Source: Erinaceus europaeus
Lineage: Eukaryota > Chordata > Mammalia > Eulipotyphla > Erinaceidae
Direction: 5' to 3'
Length of the DNA stretch: 64,000 bases
Assembly (NCBI RefSeq): GCF_950295315.1
Contig: NW_026647274.1
Coordinates: 1 to 64,000 of the forward strand
Every line of letters begins with the position of its first letter. Within the stretch, counting starts at the first letter, position 1. A program made the translations under genes and the position numbers. Positions 31,020-41,989 of this stretch are shown in pieces. The notes below the pieces were generated by a model. It saw only the letters and a program-made list of their open reading frames with translations. It did not search any database and had not been told where the DNA came from.

Positions 31020-31300
31020 AAAGTAGTTACAGCTGAGCTGCGTAAGTTCAGCCCTGAGACTCCTTAATTGTTGTCACAAGATGTTGGATTAGCACATTTC
31101 TGGAATAGCTGTCTGTTTACACTCTGGAGACCCACCATCCACTAACCGCTTTCTAATTGAATTCTAATCACATTCAAATAGCTCAATAACCAGCCTCAGC
31201 TGCAATTCATAAAACTTTAATTGCCATCCATAAATCCTGGGCTCCCCAGAGCGGGGCATCCCTACAACCCAATTATACTTCCCTAGCTGGCAAGAGAGAT
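31020..31300. promoter_or_regulatory. candidate GSX2 enhancer (upstream 4)
   Basis: Repeat-free, with at least five homeodomain-like cores: CCTTAATTGTTG, GGATTAGC, CTAATTGAATTCTAATC, CTTTAATTGCC, CCAATTATAC. Located 1.6 kb upstream of the promoter. Inference only. Confidence 0.4.
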
Positions 31301-31699
31301 GGTCCCAGAGATGGAAAGAAGAAACAGAGGACAGAGACAGAGCTGTGCCTCCAGCCAAAAGTTTGGGCATTTAGTTCTTACAGGTGGAAAGAGTTCTGTT
31401 CCCATGTTTCTCAGCGCCATTGTGGATTCAGGCTTGCAACTGACTCTCCTTTCTGAGAGGAATCAGTCTTGTCACTGCTCACCCTACTTCCTCCAGCCAC
31501 TGTTCAACTGGGGAAAGAAGAGAAAGTTGTTGCCAGTGCCTCCTAGCTTTCCCAAAAGATCCCTGGCCCTGTCTTAGCAGCCACCCTTTCTCACATAGTC
31601 ACTGGTACAAAACTCTTCTACTTGTGTGTCATTCAAAAAGCTTTCTTTAACAAGCCACTTCTCTCTTTTCCTCTTTGCCAAGCCTTCAGTGGCTGGACT

Positions 31700-31790
31700 C
31701 CTTTAACTTTTTTTTTAAAGATTAAAAAAAAAAAAGAGAGCAAAAGATAAAAAAAAGAGAGCAAAAGATTTAAAAAAAGGGAACAAAGAT
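31700..31790. repeat. A-rich low-complexity tract
   Basis: Repeated GAGCAAAAGAT(A)n words, imperfect units of about 20 bases. Confidence 0.6.
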
Positions 31791-32275
31791 AAAAGTGCTT
31801 GTAGATTAGGTATTCCTGCTGCCCAACAGTCACAAAAATGCACAAGAAGATTCCTGGATGTAGCCCAGGAAGGGGTTCCCTAACCACCGCCAGTCTCCAG
31901 AAGCATTGCTGATTCTTCTCTCTAGAATCCTTGATATAGATTTCTCAGGGTTCACCTGGGACTACTGGGATAAAGAGAAATGACTATTCCACTTCTCCTT
32001 CTGCCAATAGGGGGACACTGAGGACTAGAATAGGACTATAGGAAAGGGTCAAAATGTCATTAGTCGAGTGGCCCCAGTAAAATCCCAACTGCAAAGGCAT
32101 TTTAGAGATGCAGCAAGAAAAGTCTAGTGACTCCTCTTGTGAGGCCTCCCTGATAAATCTGGATCCACCAGGAACTAGCCATCTAAATAACCTTGACCAA
32201 GGCCAAAGGCTGGGGACCTGTGATCCATGGGTGTACGTGAGTGAGTGAGAGTGAGAGACAGAGAGAATGGGGGGG

Positions 32276-32277
<2 letters not shown>

Positions 32278-32331
<54 letters not shown>
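32278..32331 (+). repeat. (GT)27 microsatellite upstream of GSX2 promoter
   Basis: 54 bases of uninterrupted GT about 400 bp upstream of the TATA box, after a G-run and (GAGT)n words. Confidence 0.97.
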
Positions 32332-32332
<1 letters not shown>

Positions 32333-32711
32333 GGTGGCCCGCGGCTCTAGGTTTTGGCCTGGGACAGTTCGGACAGTCCCATGGGCCTCACACCTCACCT
32401 AGCCTCAGCCCAGAGGAGCTGGGGACATTTACCACCCCTATTCAAAAGGTTGCAGAAGTCCCCACCTTGTGCGCTCTGCAGCCCGCTAGGAGCGGGGTTG
32501 GGGCCCAAGCTGACGTGAGGTTCTTCGGAAAGCGTGGCTAAAGGGGAAGGCCTGCTTCCCCGCGAAATTAACAAAACGGACACTTTGTAGAAGTCCCCCC
32601 CCCAATCCCCCTGCAGCGCGCCGGCCCCTCCTCGCCGCCTCTGTTGTGAGTCGCACAGCCTATCCCGGGGTTGGGAGCCACCGGAGCCAGAGCCGAGCTG
32701 CTCCGCGGCAT

Positions 32712-32760
32712 CACGTGCTGGGTGGGGGCTATAAAATCCCCGAGCCGGGGCGCCGGGCGG
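32712..32760 (+). promoter_or_regulatory. GSX2 core promoter
   Basis: E-box CACGTG at 32713-32718 region and TATAAAAT at 32730-32737 within GC-rich DNA. A start site about 30 bases downstream (about 32760) would give a 5' UTR of roughly 140 bases to the ATG at 32898. Confidence 0.7.
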
Positions 32761-32897
32761 GGGACGCAAGGACCAGCCCTCTCCGGGGACCCCTTTGTTC
32801 GCAGCCCAGACGCCGACACCTCCGCGTCCCCCCGGGACCTGACGCGTCCAGGAGCCTAGTTCCGAGCCGGTGCAGGGAGGGTCCCCAGGTCCCAGAC

Positions 32898-34442
32898 ATG
32901 TCGCGCTCCTTCTATGTGGACTCGCTCATCATCAAGGACTCCTCCCGGCCGGCGCCCCCGCTGCCCGAGCCGCACCCCGGGCCGGACTTCTTCCTCCCTC
33001 TGGGCATGCCATCTCCCCTGGTGATGTCTGTGGCGGGACCCGGCTGCCCGTCCCGCAAGAGCGGCGCGTTCTGTGTTTGTCCCCTCTGCGTCACCTCGCA
33101 CCTGCACGCCTCTCGGGGGCCGGCGGGCGGCGGGGGCGCCGGCGGCGGGGGCGCGGGGCAAGGGGCGGCCGGGGCGGCTGGTGGCGCGGGGGCCCTGCCC
33201 TTGCTCAAAAGTCAGTTCTCCCCGGGACCAACGGACGCGCAGTTCTGCCCGCGCGTCAGCCACGCTCACCACCACCCTCACCCGGCTCCGCACCACCACC
33301 ACCACCACCACCACCACCCGACCTCGCAGTCCGGTCCCGTGGCGGCGGCAGCAGCGGCGGCGGCGGCGGCGGCGGCAGCGGCACTGGGACACCAGCAGCA
33401 CCACGCACCTGTCTGCGCTGCCAGCACCTACAGCGTGGCGGACCCGCGAAGACTCCACTGTCTCGCCATGGGTAGGGCGCGGCCCCGGGCACCTGCGCAC
33501 CGCGCCTCGCCAGCTGGGGGTGGAGTGGAGGCAAGCTCTTCTCCCTCAGTGGGGGCGGCGGGAGGGTGGGGGCGGGCTGCACAGGGAGGAGGGTCCTTGA
33601 GTGTGACTGTAGGGACGAGTATCTGCACAGGTTCCACCGAGGTGAGAGTTAGCTTGCCAACCTCGCCCGGTGGCCTTGCGCGCTGCGCTCCGGGTACCTG
33701 GTGCCCGGGTGTGCCATTGGGCCGGGGACTTGGGACTTCAGACTCCAGGGCTGAGAAGTGTGGGGTTGAGAACAGGTGTGTGGGGGCAAATAGCCGCACG
33801 GGCTAGAGCTGTATGGAGCCAAGCTTGCTCGCCACTTGGCCAGGCTAGAAAGAAGGCAATCCGTCCCCGGAAGGCCTCTCCTCCCACCTCCTGTGGGCCT
33901 CTGATTCGACACCCCAACTCAGCAAAGGCCTCCATTTGCTCTGGGCCTCTCTGTTCCCCCACACACACACTAAGTAACGGGGTGGAATGCAGCATAGTGG
34001 GAAGAGATGGAGGAACCTCTCAGGTGCGCAGCTGAGCGCCAGGGTGGTTGGGTAGGGCCCTGGCCAGGGTCTGACCTCTCAACCCTCCGACTTGTCTGCA
34101 GGGGGCCCCGACGCCAGCCAGGTGCCCAACGGCAAGCGGATGCGCACGGCCTTCACCAGCACGCAGCTTCTGGAGCTGGAGCGCGAGTTCTCGTCCAACA
34201 TGTACCTGTCCCGCCTCCGGAGAATCGAAATCGCCACGTACCTGAACCTGTCAGAGAAGCAGGTGAAGATCTGGTTCCAGAACCGCCGGGTGAAGCACAA
34301 GAAAGAAGGGAAGGGCACGCAAAGGAACAGTCACGCCGGCTGCAAGTGCGTCGGCGGTCAGGCGCACTATCCGCGCTCGGAGGATGAAGACTCCTTGTCG
34401 CCGGCCTCCGCCCAAGACGACAAGGACATTTCCCCGTTATGA
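32898..34442 (+). CDS. GSX2: GSX2 homeobox transcription factor (two exons)
   Basis: Coding join 32898-33471 and 34102-34442, 915 bases, 304 residues, the length I know for human GSX2. Role: a nuclear DNA-binding factor that patterns the lateral ganglionic eminence of the ventral telencephalon, where it opposes PAX6 and promotes striatal and olfactory interneuron fates. The N-terminus [14 protein letters not shown] is the Gsx family start and includes a short eh1/SNAG-like repression motif. A cysteine block [10 protein letters not shown] follows. His-rich and nine-His runs lie at about 122-140 and an Ala14 run at 149-162. The ParaHox-type homeodomain spans about 202-261, with [18 protein letters not shown], helix 3 [13 protein letters not shown], and W249, F250, Q251, N252 and R254 intact. 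An acidic tail [16 protein letters not shown] ends in ISPL. The start was chosen because it opens the conserved N-terminus, with G at -3. The first intron splits a glycine codon. Codons are strongly GC-biased as expected in the island. No disabling change is seen. Confidence 0.98.
33472..34101 (+). other. GSX2: GSX2 intron 1
   Basis: 630 bases bounded by G|GTAGGG and CTTGTCTGCAG|GG. A branch-site-like CTGAC lies about 25-30 bases before the acceptor, followed by a pyrimidine tract. Phase 1. Reading through the donor stays open to 33806, which is why a longer frame appears, but the splice restores the known protein. Confidence 0.93.
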
Positions 34443-34704
34443 GCGGGTCCCGCCCTCCCCACTCACCGCGAGCTCTGGGACCTCCCACCCCCACCCCAGA
34501 CCCACGCGGCGGGAACCCAGGGGCCAAAATCAGGGCGCATTTTCTCCGCTCCCCCTCCCAGGGGACAGGCAGAACTCCGCGTTCCAGGGGCGCACCGCCG
34601 CCCGAGAGTCTCCTGCACCTGCGGGCACGGGGCTCCGCATACACTTTTAGATTGTTTGTTAAATGTAAATCATCTAGCATTCAACTCAGACTTGTCCTAC
34701 AACC

Positions 34705-34813
34705 GGAAAAGGAAGGAAGGGAGGGAGGAAGGAAGGAAGGAAGGAAGGAAAGAGAGAGAGAAAGAAAGAAAGAAAGAAAGAGAAAGAAAGAAAGAAAGAA
34801 AGAGAAAGAAAAG
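34705..34813 (+). repeat. (GGAA)n(GAAA)n purine tract in GSX2 3' UTR
   Basis: About 109 bases of almost pure purine on the + strand: GGAA units, then GAGA, then GAAA units with regular GAGAAA interruptions. It would be transcribed as part of the GSX2 3' UTR. Confidence 0.93.
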
Positions 34814-35091
34814 CAGGGTTGGTTTAACAGTGAGTGGGGGTTTTTGAAAGCGGCTGCTATCTTCCTTCCCCTGCTGCCTTTCAGAAGCTGATAAGAACAC
34901 GGGATGGCTTTTATTGTTTATATTATTTTCTGTTGTTTTTCAAGTGAGTTACAGATAATCTAGAATATTAAACCCCGTGAGTCTTGCTTGCTTTCTGAAC
35001 ACTTGCCTGGGGAAGACATTAAAAGCCGGGTCGCTGGAAGCCCCTCTGTATGTGAATAGTTTTATATAAAGTCTATATTTATATTTATTTA

Positions 35092-35097
35092 AATAAA
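35092..35097 (+). terminator. GSX2: GSX2 polyadenylation signal
   Basis: Canonical AATAAA with a downstream GT-rich element. It is the first convincing signal after the stop; an ATTAAA at about 34966 could be a weaker alternative. Confidence 0.75.
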
Positions 35098-35115
35098 TTG
35101 AACAAAACCAGAAAA

Positions 35116-36005
35116 TTTAAATCTGTAGTGTCTGGTGTGACAGACCACTTTTTCCTGTCCCCAGTATCAAGAGGCAGGCACAGACAGGGAAACCTGCTTG
35201 GGAATTTAGAGGTAAATGTTGACTACAGTAAAGCACATCTCTTGGCTGAGTGGTGTGTGGCTCCAGGCTTTCTGTGAAACAAAACTTTTGCCAAAAAGAC
35301 ACCTTCAGCTAGTATGTTTGATACCAGCTCCTCAGAATAGGGTATACTCCCTGTCCTCAGAATAGGAATCTGACACTCCATTTAGTGTAGCACTGGTAAT
35401 TTATGATATATTTGACAGAGGAAGTTGAAAATACCTCACCTAGTACTGACTCTTTGGCAGTCCTCCCCCCTTCTTTTTCCATCTCACTCACAACCAAGAC
35501 CTAAAATATGTAAAGGAATGTGAATAGTTGCAGTAATTTCAGGAAGAAAAACAATTGTAGGAAGGGAGCAATCTTGGATGAGCTTACAAATGTTGCTACA
35601 GGTGGCTGGACACAGTACCACTCTGGGTTATCTAAGGATTTAGCTGGCTTCCCAATTGCAAAAATAAATAAATAAATAAACAAACAGAGTTCAAGAGTAA
35701 TTCTGTCCCAAGAGTTGCATTTGTACTTTTCCCAAAATGCCTCTGAGATGCCTTTGGATTCTGGAAGTTTTTTTTTTTTTCTCCTGTTCTCCCTGACTCA
35801 GTGGACTCCCTGGTATTTCCTCACTTTGCATCAGCCTGTGAGCCTACTCTAGGAGAAGACCTGTTTTTGGCTGTGCCCTTGGTGGGGTAAGGAGAGAGGG
35901 AGCTTGGCATCTACAGGAGGGGTGGAGAAGTATAGAAGCTGTACACAAGGAAAATTAGACCTCATTCCTTGCAAGCTGAATCCCACCACACATAGACACC
36001 CATGG
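35116..36005. other. unique sequence, nothing recognised
   Basis: Repeat-free except a short (AAAT)n at 35665. No frame or enhancer-like cluster was singled out. Confidence 0.4.
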
Positions 36006-36007
36006 GA

Positions 36008-36140
36008 TTTATTTATTTATTTATTTATTACCAGAGGGCTGCTCAGCTCTGGCTTATGGTGGTGGTGGGATTGAACCTGATACTTGGGAAACTCAGCATG
36101 AGTCTCTTTGCATAAACATTATGCTATCTACCCCATGCCC
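36008..36140 (-). mobile_element. SINE class D
   Basis: (TTTA)n tail complement at the left, then CAGAGGGCTGCTCAGCTCTG and TGCATAAACATTATGCTATC. Confidence 0.85.
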
Positions 36141-36149
36141 AGGTATTAT

Positions 36150-37420
36150 TTCTGTATAACTTCTACAAAGATGTTACAGAAGAGGTTCAAGCCATAGGAA
36201 ATGTTTACAACATGAAGGCACAAACTTTTCTGGTCTTCTTTACTTTACTTCTTTACTGAAACATTTCCATCTGGGATCCTTGTTCTAAAACTGAGGCCAG
36301 GAGGCCAGTTTGGAGAGGAGGTGACTATGACCAACCCTGGCCAAAGGATCCCTTCCCTTCCCCTGTCTATGCCCCCTATATCCCCCCCCCCCCAGACACA
36401 CACTGAAGGATTCTGGAGGAGCATATTTCCCTTTGCAGACTTCTGAGTTACAGCTCAGGCATGGGGCGCTGATTAAGACAGACAGGAGGGCAGAGAAACT
36501 GTACAGTGCCTTACTGAATAGGGAGCTGCCACTGCTTTGTCTAGGGACCTGGTTCAGCCGCTGTGTAATGGTTACAAGCTTCCAGCTCTCTCTTGTTTAA
36601 GCCTGGGAAGCTCAACCTCTAGGTCTCTCACACATAGAGCTTGGGACCCTTCACCCTGCCAGCTATGAAGGGAGGAGCCTGGCACCTTCTCTGAAGACCC
36701 TAATCCACGGGCCTCCCCAGGCTCAGCTACAGGAGTTGAAGAAGGGGACTTTGAGGTGCAAAGAACAAGTGTTTAAGATGAATAATTACTTTGGAGGAAG
36801 TAACAAGAAAGACTAAGGGCTCCTGCAACTTTGTGCTCTTTCCCAAAGCAAAGCTTCCATGTGGGTGCTGAACAGACACCACAGTAACACCCTCCCCCTC
36901 CCCCACCCCCACACCATCCCCACCCAGTCTGGCCAAGTTCAAAAGCTTCCTGGACCTCAGTTTCTGCTTCTCCACTCTGGAGTGTGAAGTTACCCACTTG
37001 TCACACCTGATGCTGCCTGGTGGCTCAAGAAGAATGTCAGCTTAGGAGACCCTACCCCCAGCCCCCATGTGTGGGCTGCTTGGATGGCCTCAGACTCCCT
37101 TCTTCCTGCCTTTGGGGGAGTTTCCCTAGAGAAGAAAGAACAGTGGCCACTAGAGGCCTGTCTCTGAAGTTAGACTCCGGAGAAAGGTACTTCAGAATTC
37201 CCAGGGAAATGTTCTTTATTCAGAGACATTTGGTGCTGAGTGGGTCTTTTTGTCTCTTTCAGAGTGGACCATGAGGTATCCTGCACCTCCTTTCCTCTCC
37301 CTTTGTCCCACCAAATTACCTGATTTTTTTTTTGAAGTTTGAATATCAGAATAGACTTTGGAAATAGAATAGACTGCCAGATATTAATGGACTAGGTTTC
37401 ACCTTCAGTTAATATACCTG
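36150..37420. other. unique sequence, nothing recognised
   Basis: Poly-C runs at 36380 and CCCTCCCC words at 36890. The overlapping frames at 36727-36997 and 37020-37274 match no family that I know. Confidence 0.4.
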
Positions 37421-37422
37421 TG

Positions 37423-37575
37423 GCCTGGAAGAGACACAGTGGATAAAGTGTTAGGTCCTCAAGCATAAGGTCCGGAGTTTTATCCCTAACAACACATATG
37501 CCAGAATGATGCCTCTCTCTCTTGGCCTCTCTGTCTCATTAAGGAAGGAAGCAAACAAACAAGCAAACAACAAAA
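37423..37575 (+). mobile_element. SINE class C
   Basis: GTGGCCTGGAAGAGACACAG, CTCAAGCATAAGGTCCGGAG, then an (AAAC)n-type tail AAACAAACAAGCAAAC. Confidence 0.85.
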
Positions 37576-37689
37576 CTAAACCAGCACACACACACTCAGA
37601 TGCATAAATTCTCTGCTCAGTGACCTTGGTATCACACAATCTAACTGAAGTCACCCATGTTTATTAAAGAGGAATATTTAAGATGTGTG

Positions 37690-37915
37690 GGTTGGGCAGA
37701 TGAAATAACTCACTAAACAGCTCATTAGGATAGTGTACTGATTTGCTGAATTCATGACTCTGACTTGAACCATTTGCCATGCCCCCACCCCCTAAGTTGA
37801 AGTAAATTTTAGTGCTGTGGTATCTCTCTCTCCCTCTCCCCCCTCTCGATCTCTCCCCCTGCCTCTGTCTCTGCCTCTCAGTCTCTATCAACAACAACAA
37901 CAACAACAACAAAAA
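37690..37915 (+). mobile_element. SINE class E
   Basis: GGGCAGATGAAATAACTCAC, GATTTGCTGAATTCATGAC, TTTAGTGCTGTGGTATCTC, a CTCTC-rich body, then (CAA)n. Confidence 0.75.
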
Positions 37916-38127
37916 GATGTGTGGGATCAATCATCCTTGGCAATCTTTCCACCTGGAGAGCTTTTCAGTATGACCCTACTTGAAAAACAGAACCATCTCT
38001 CTCCCCAAATGTGGTCTGGGGTGGGGGTGGGGGTGGGGGTTGTATCTGTAAAGACATTATGAAAAGAAGGAAAGATCTTGAGAATTAGAAACCAGGAACT
38101 TGCTTCATTAAGAGAAAAGCAGTGTGT

Positions 38128-38265
38128 GGTCTGGGAGGTGGCACAGTGGATATAGCATTGGACTCTCAAGCATAAGGTCTGGAGTTCAATCCCCAGCAGC
38201 ACATGTACCAGAATGATGTCTGGTTCTTTCTTTCTCTCCTATCTTTCTCATAAATAAATCAAATC
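38128..38265 (+). mobile_element. SINE class C
   Basis: GGTCTGGGAGGTGGCACAGT, CTCAAGCATAAGGTCTGGAG, tail CTCATAAATAAATC. The last SINE before a 5-kb SINE-free block. Confidence 0.92.
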
Positions 38266-38326
38266 ATTAAAAATTACAAATTTCTAAAATGCAGGGTCAG
38301 AACAGTTAGTCAGCTTCTATATTAAA

Positions 38327-38333
38327 GAGAGAT

Positions 38334-38369
<36 letters not shown>
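38327..38369 (+). repeat. (GA)n microsatellite
   Basis: About 43 bases of GA with GATA interruptions at the 5' end. Confidence 0.92.
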
Positions 38370-38371
<2 letters not shown>

Positions 38372-39249
38372 AGTGAGCAGCAGTGTGGCTGAGTCTCTCA
38401 GAGAAAAGTCCCCTGAAGTGGGAGTAGAGCTGAGTTGAAGGGGGCAGGGTGTAGGAGGGCTGACCTCTTGCCCTTAAGCCTGACCCAGCTCAGACCTTCA
38501 GAGCAAGGCAGAGGGCAGAGACCTCTCTCCTTTCTCCTTCCCACTCAGTGATCAGCACATGCCCAAGGCCAAGGGTCTACTCTGAGATTGCAAAAGATGC
38601 TGAAAGCAGAAAGGACACAGTCCCTCTCTGTCCCCCATCCCTTGTCATTGGGCCTAGGTGATTGAGACCCTAGTGATGTCAGCTTCCCTTCCTCATGCCC
38701 CCTAAATCTAAAGTGGTTATCTAGCTTAGCCTTCCTCACCTTCTCAGGAACATCTCAAGAATTTTAGGAGAAACTAAAACTTGGGAATGTGGAAGTTATG
38801 ATATCCGACCTACTCACTACCAATTCTGCCCTAATATATGTGATCTGGATTAAAAATGCAGTTTGTGGGGCCCACCCAGACTGTGGCCTGAGCTTCACCA
38901 AAAAGGTCATTGTTTTAACTGAGAATTGGTTGGAGAGGTGAGAGAGTGAGAGAGAACAAGATAGAGCACTCTATCAGTGGTGACAATGTATGTAGTAAGG
39001 GAAATGTTATTTAAAGTAAGCTTTTGTTGTCTCACTTCTTTCTCCTTGAGCGATTTCTTTGAGGGAGGTAGGAAGATGCTATGGTAGAGAGGAGGAGAAC
39101 CAGAGCTAGGAGGGAAGAGTCTGGTGTGGGATCTCAGGTTCAATCTAAAGGATGTTTGAGAGGAGGAGGATGCTACTTCCAAAAGAACCCATTTGCGGGA
39201 GGAAATTAGGTTTAAAGGAACAATCACTGCTTTAAAAGGAGCTCCTCCC
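38370..39249. other. unique sequence, nothing recognised
   Basis: Repeat-free. The - strand frame at 38907-39260 has no recognisable family. Confidence 0.4.
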
Positions 39250-39490
39250 AGCCTCTCCAAATACTGCCAAAAGCTATCCTAGATGATGAATGCAGCTCAG
39301 TGCATCAAAGCAATTGTTCCTATTTTCATTATTCATAGGGAATCTTTGAATGTACCTGTTAAGGTGACAGACCTCTTAAAAGGGAACTTTTTTTTCCATG
39401 CAATTAAACAGTGCATTTACTAGGCTTCTATTAACATAATTTAATATAAATCTATTTTATAAATCTTTAGGCTCACATTACTGAAAATTG
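39250..39490. promoter_or_regulatory. candidate GSX2 enhancer (downstream 1)
   Basis: GCAATTGTTCC, CATTATTCATAGG, GCAATTAAACAGTGC, TAACATAATTTAATATAAAT in repeat-free DNA about 4.5 kb past the gene. Inference from texture and position. Confidence 0.35.
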
Positions 39491-40149
39491 AGCTTCTTGG
39501 AAAAAAAATGCCCATGTCTCTTCCCTAAATTAGGTGGAATGGGATCCAAAAGACTTGCTGTTCTAAGCCAGCTGGAAATATTAAAAGAAGAAGCATCTTT
39601 TGCATTGTCTTTTGTTAATAGCAGAGGTGTGAAGAAAAGAGGCAACTCTCTCACAGAAGGTAATAAGTGACACAGGGACTCAGGGCTCCAATAGCCCAAG
39701 GCACTGGCTCTTGGGAATGACCCACAGACCAGAACTGCAGGTGGGGCTGGGAAGAATAGAGACTTAAAGAGATCTCTAAGGAATGGAACTGAACTGGGTT
39801 CAGGTACCAAACCCCAAAGCAACACTCAATTTGGGAAGCAAGAGCCTTCTTTTGGGGGAGAGAAAATCCAAAGCCCTTGCAACCTCACAGTCTCTCAGAA
39901 GTTCCTCTGTGAGGACACAGAAATGCTCCCAAGACTGGATTTCCCAATTCCAGTGCACCTTCCAAAATCTGGAAGATCCCACTGTCTCTGAAAATAGTGT
40001 CTTGCACTGATGGCACAAATAATGATGGCAGTATTTGTCCTTCTGCTCTGGGCATTGCTTTTCTTCAAGCTGAGTTCTGTGTTTCCCTGAGCCCTTATAC
40101 CTTCGTTGAGCCTTCCAAATCCTCAACACAGGAAGGCCCCAGGGCTTCT

Positions 40150-40640
40150 CTGAGTGGATCCCGATAATCGGAAGTGTGTGCTGTGTGCTTAGGAAAGTAA
40201 CTAGTTTCAGATTAATGAAGCAGTGACAATTTCAATCTGCTTAAAGGCAGAGGTTGGCACTGCCCAGGCCTGAGCGTGGGGAGCTCACCAGGCTGGGCTT
40301 TATATTGTCCGATTTTCTGAAGAGCAGACAAAGATGGATAGAGAGACTTTGAAAAGCAGGGGGCGTATTTCAAACAGCTCTATAAAGAGGGCTGTCACTT
40401 TAAGACAAGAACCATAGTGCTTTGATGACTTTGTATTAGCTGCACCATTTCAACTAAGGGACTGAAGTTTCCAGCGAAAGAGAGGAAAAGGGAGAGAGGG
40501 GTAGAGGAGGAGGCAGAATGAATGGAGAATGAAATAATATTTAAGGAACAGAGAATTCAGCATTATTTAGTCAATATGAGCATTGCTGTAGTATTAATTC
40601 TTAGGCAACTGCTGAATTTCTGAAGTTGAGGGAGAAACAA
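40150..40640. promoter_or_regulatory. candidate GSX2 enhancer (downstream 2)
   Basis: Includes the near-palindrome CCGATAATCGG at about 40157, CAGATTAATGAAGCAG, GCTTTATATTGTCCG, CTATAAAGAGGGCTGTCAC, TTGATGACTTTGTATTAGC, AGCATTATTTAGTC and GTATTAATTC. No repeats in 500 bp. Not tested for conservation. Confidence 0.4.
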
Positions 40641-40799
40641 CCCTCAGCAGGTGCAAAGGAAAAAAGGCAGGTGGGAGCTGCTCCCAAAGGGGGAAGAACT
40701 CCCAGGCTCTCGGGCTGCAGCCGGCAACTGGGAGCTGAAGCCAGCTTGGCCTCAGTTTGCTGGGAAGGGCTGGAAGTCGGACTCCGGGCTCAGCAGCCC

Positions 40800-41060
40800 C
40801 TGACCACTGTGGATTATAATGGAAATTTTGGAGAGCTTGAAAGAGAAAGAATGGGAAGGAGGGGGAGGGCAGGCTTCTGGACTCCACCTTCACAAAGCCT
40901 AATTTAAATTGTTTGGGGTCAAGCAGCAGCAAGCCACCTCCCCCTCCCTTTCCTCATTTAATTAATGAATGACTACGATTAATTATGGGGATCTTGCATC
41001 TCAAGACTTCAAAACGCCTTGGCCGACGGGGCTGGTGAGTTGCCAGAGCGAAACACATGG
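40800..41060. promoter_or_regulatory. candidate GSX2 enhancer (downstream 3)
   Basis: GGATTATAATGG, CCTAATTTAAATTG, CATTTAATTAATGAATG and CGATTAATTATGGGG form a tight group of TAAT cores, including back-to-back TTAATTAA. Confidence 0.4.
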
Positions 41061-41559
41061 TTTTCACTTGGGAGAAGTTGCTGCTGTGTCTCTGTCTGCT
41101 TCCCTTCAGGCTTACTTTCTGCCTGTGCCTGGGTCTCTTTCATTTCCTATCCTCACACTCCTCATCTTCTTTCAACCTCATCTTGGTTGGGCATCAACCC
41201 AGTACTTCCCAGCGTCCCAGGAGAGAGGAGGGTACCTGTGTGGCTGCCTCCTCACAGGCATGGGCTCAGGAATCCCAAAGTGGAGCCTGTCATTTTACGG
41301 GCTAGCTTAAGAGTTACTGATGATTTAAGGCCTCCCACCCCCTTGCCAAAGAAACGAAAATAAAAGATAGCCGGCACCAGGAGATTGCGCTGGCTTTGAA
41401 GGCCAGCAAAAGGGCTCCACCAATGGTGGCATAGGAGGAAGAAGTGTTTAGTCACTGTTTCATTAGGCACTATTTGAACCTTGCAACATGTGGTAATTTC
41501 TGGGGCAAACTGAAAAGGGGGGATTATGTAGGAGGGACACAAGGAAATTAGCAAATGGT

Positions 41560-41900
41560 TAATTTAACTCATTTTCTGCTAGACTTTTCGATACATTCCT
41601 AATTGACTGAGGGGCAGGTGAAGCTCCCGCCCCATGCAGGCTCATTCACGGTGGGAATAAATGGTTCTTTTTCAACTCACACAGCTCACAATATATCATC
41701 AGGAAAAAGACATGCAATGAATATGTTGATTTTTTTATTAATGGAATTACACCCTGCCATGCAGGTGTGAGGGTAAAAACCTATACTGCAATGAAATAAG
41801 ATTAACAATGAAATTAGAATTTTATTAGTTTTCTATGTCACATAGACCTGGATTTGAACTGTCAAAACAAGCAACAAGAAGAGATATTCTGAAGGCAGCC
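41560..41900. promoter_or_regulatory. candidate GSX2 enhancer (downstream 4)
   Basis: TTTTTATTAATGGAATTACA, GATTAACAATGAAATTAGAA, TTTTATTAGTTTTC with an interposed E-box-like CAGGTG. Repeat-free. Confidence 0.35.
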
Positions 41901-41989
41901 CTGTCAATCAACTAGGAGAAATGGAAAAGCTTCGCAGCCTAAAACATAAAACATAAAGCATAAAACATGCAACTCCTCAAGTGTCAGGG

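Larger units (their letters stand above)
32440..34650. promoter_or_regulatory. CpG island spanning GSX2
   Basis: CpG dinucleotides are frequent from about 32470, densest at 32590-33530, thinner in the intron, dense again over exon 2 and the start of the 3' UTR. A CpG island covering the whole gene is typical of developmental homeobox genes under Polycomb control; the latter is inference here. Confidence 0.85.
34443..35115 (+). other. GSX2: GSX2 3' UTR
   Basis: Runs from the TGA at 34440-34442 to just past AATAAA at 35092-35097, followed about 30 bases later by the GT-rich TGTAGTGTCTGGTGTG expected downstream of a cleavage site. The stretch before it, TTTATATAAAGTCTATATTT, is AT-rich. The start is CpG-rich and the middle holds a long purine tract. 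Confidence 0.8.

Noticed and set aside
32856..33500. A 214-codon - strand frame opposite GSX2 exon 1
   Set aside because: Arg/Val-rich shadow of a GC-rich, repeat-containing exon; no family resemblance.
32646..33806. A single 386-codon frame starting upstream of GSX2 and running past exon 1
   Set aside because: It has no ATG before 32898 that fits the family and reads through a clear splice donor at 33472. The spliced two-exon product matches GSX2 in length and sequence.
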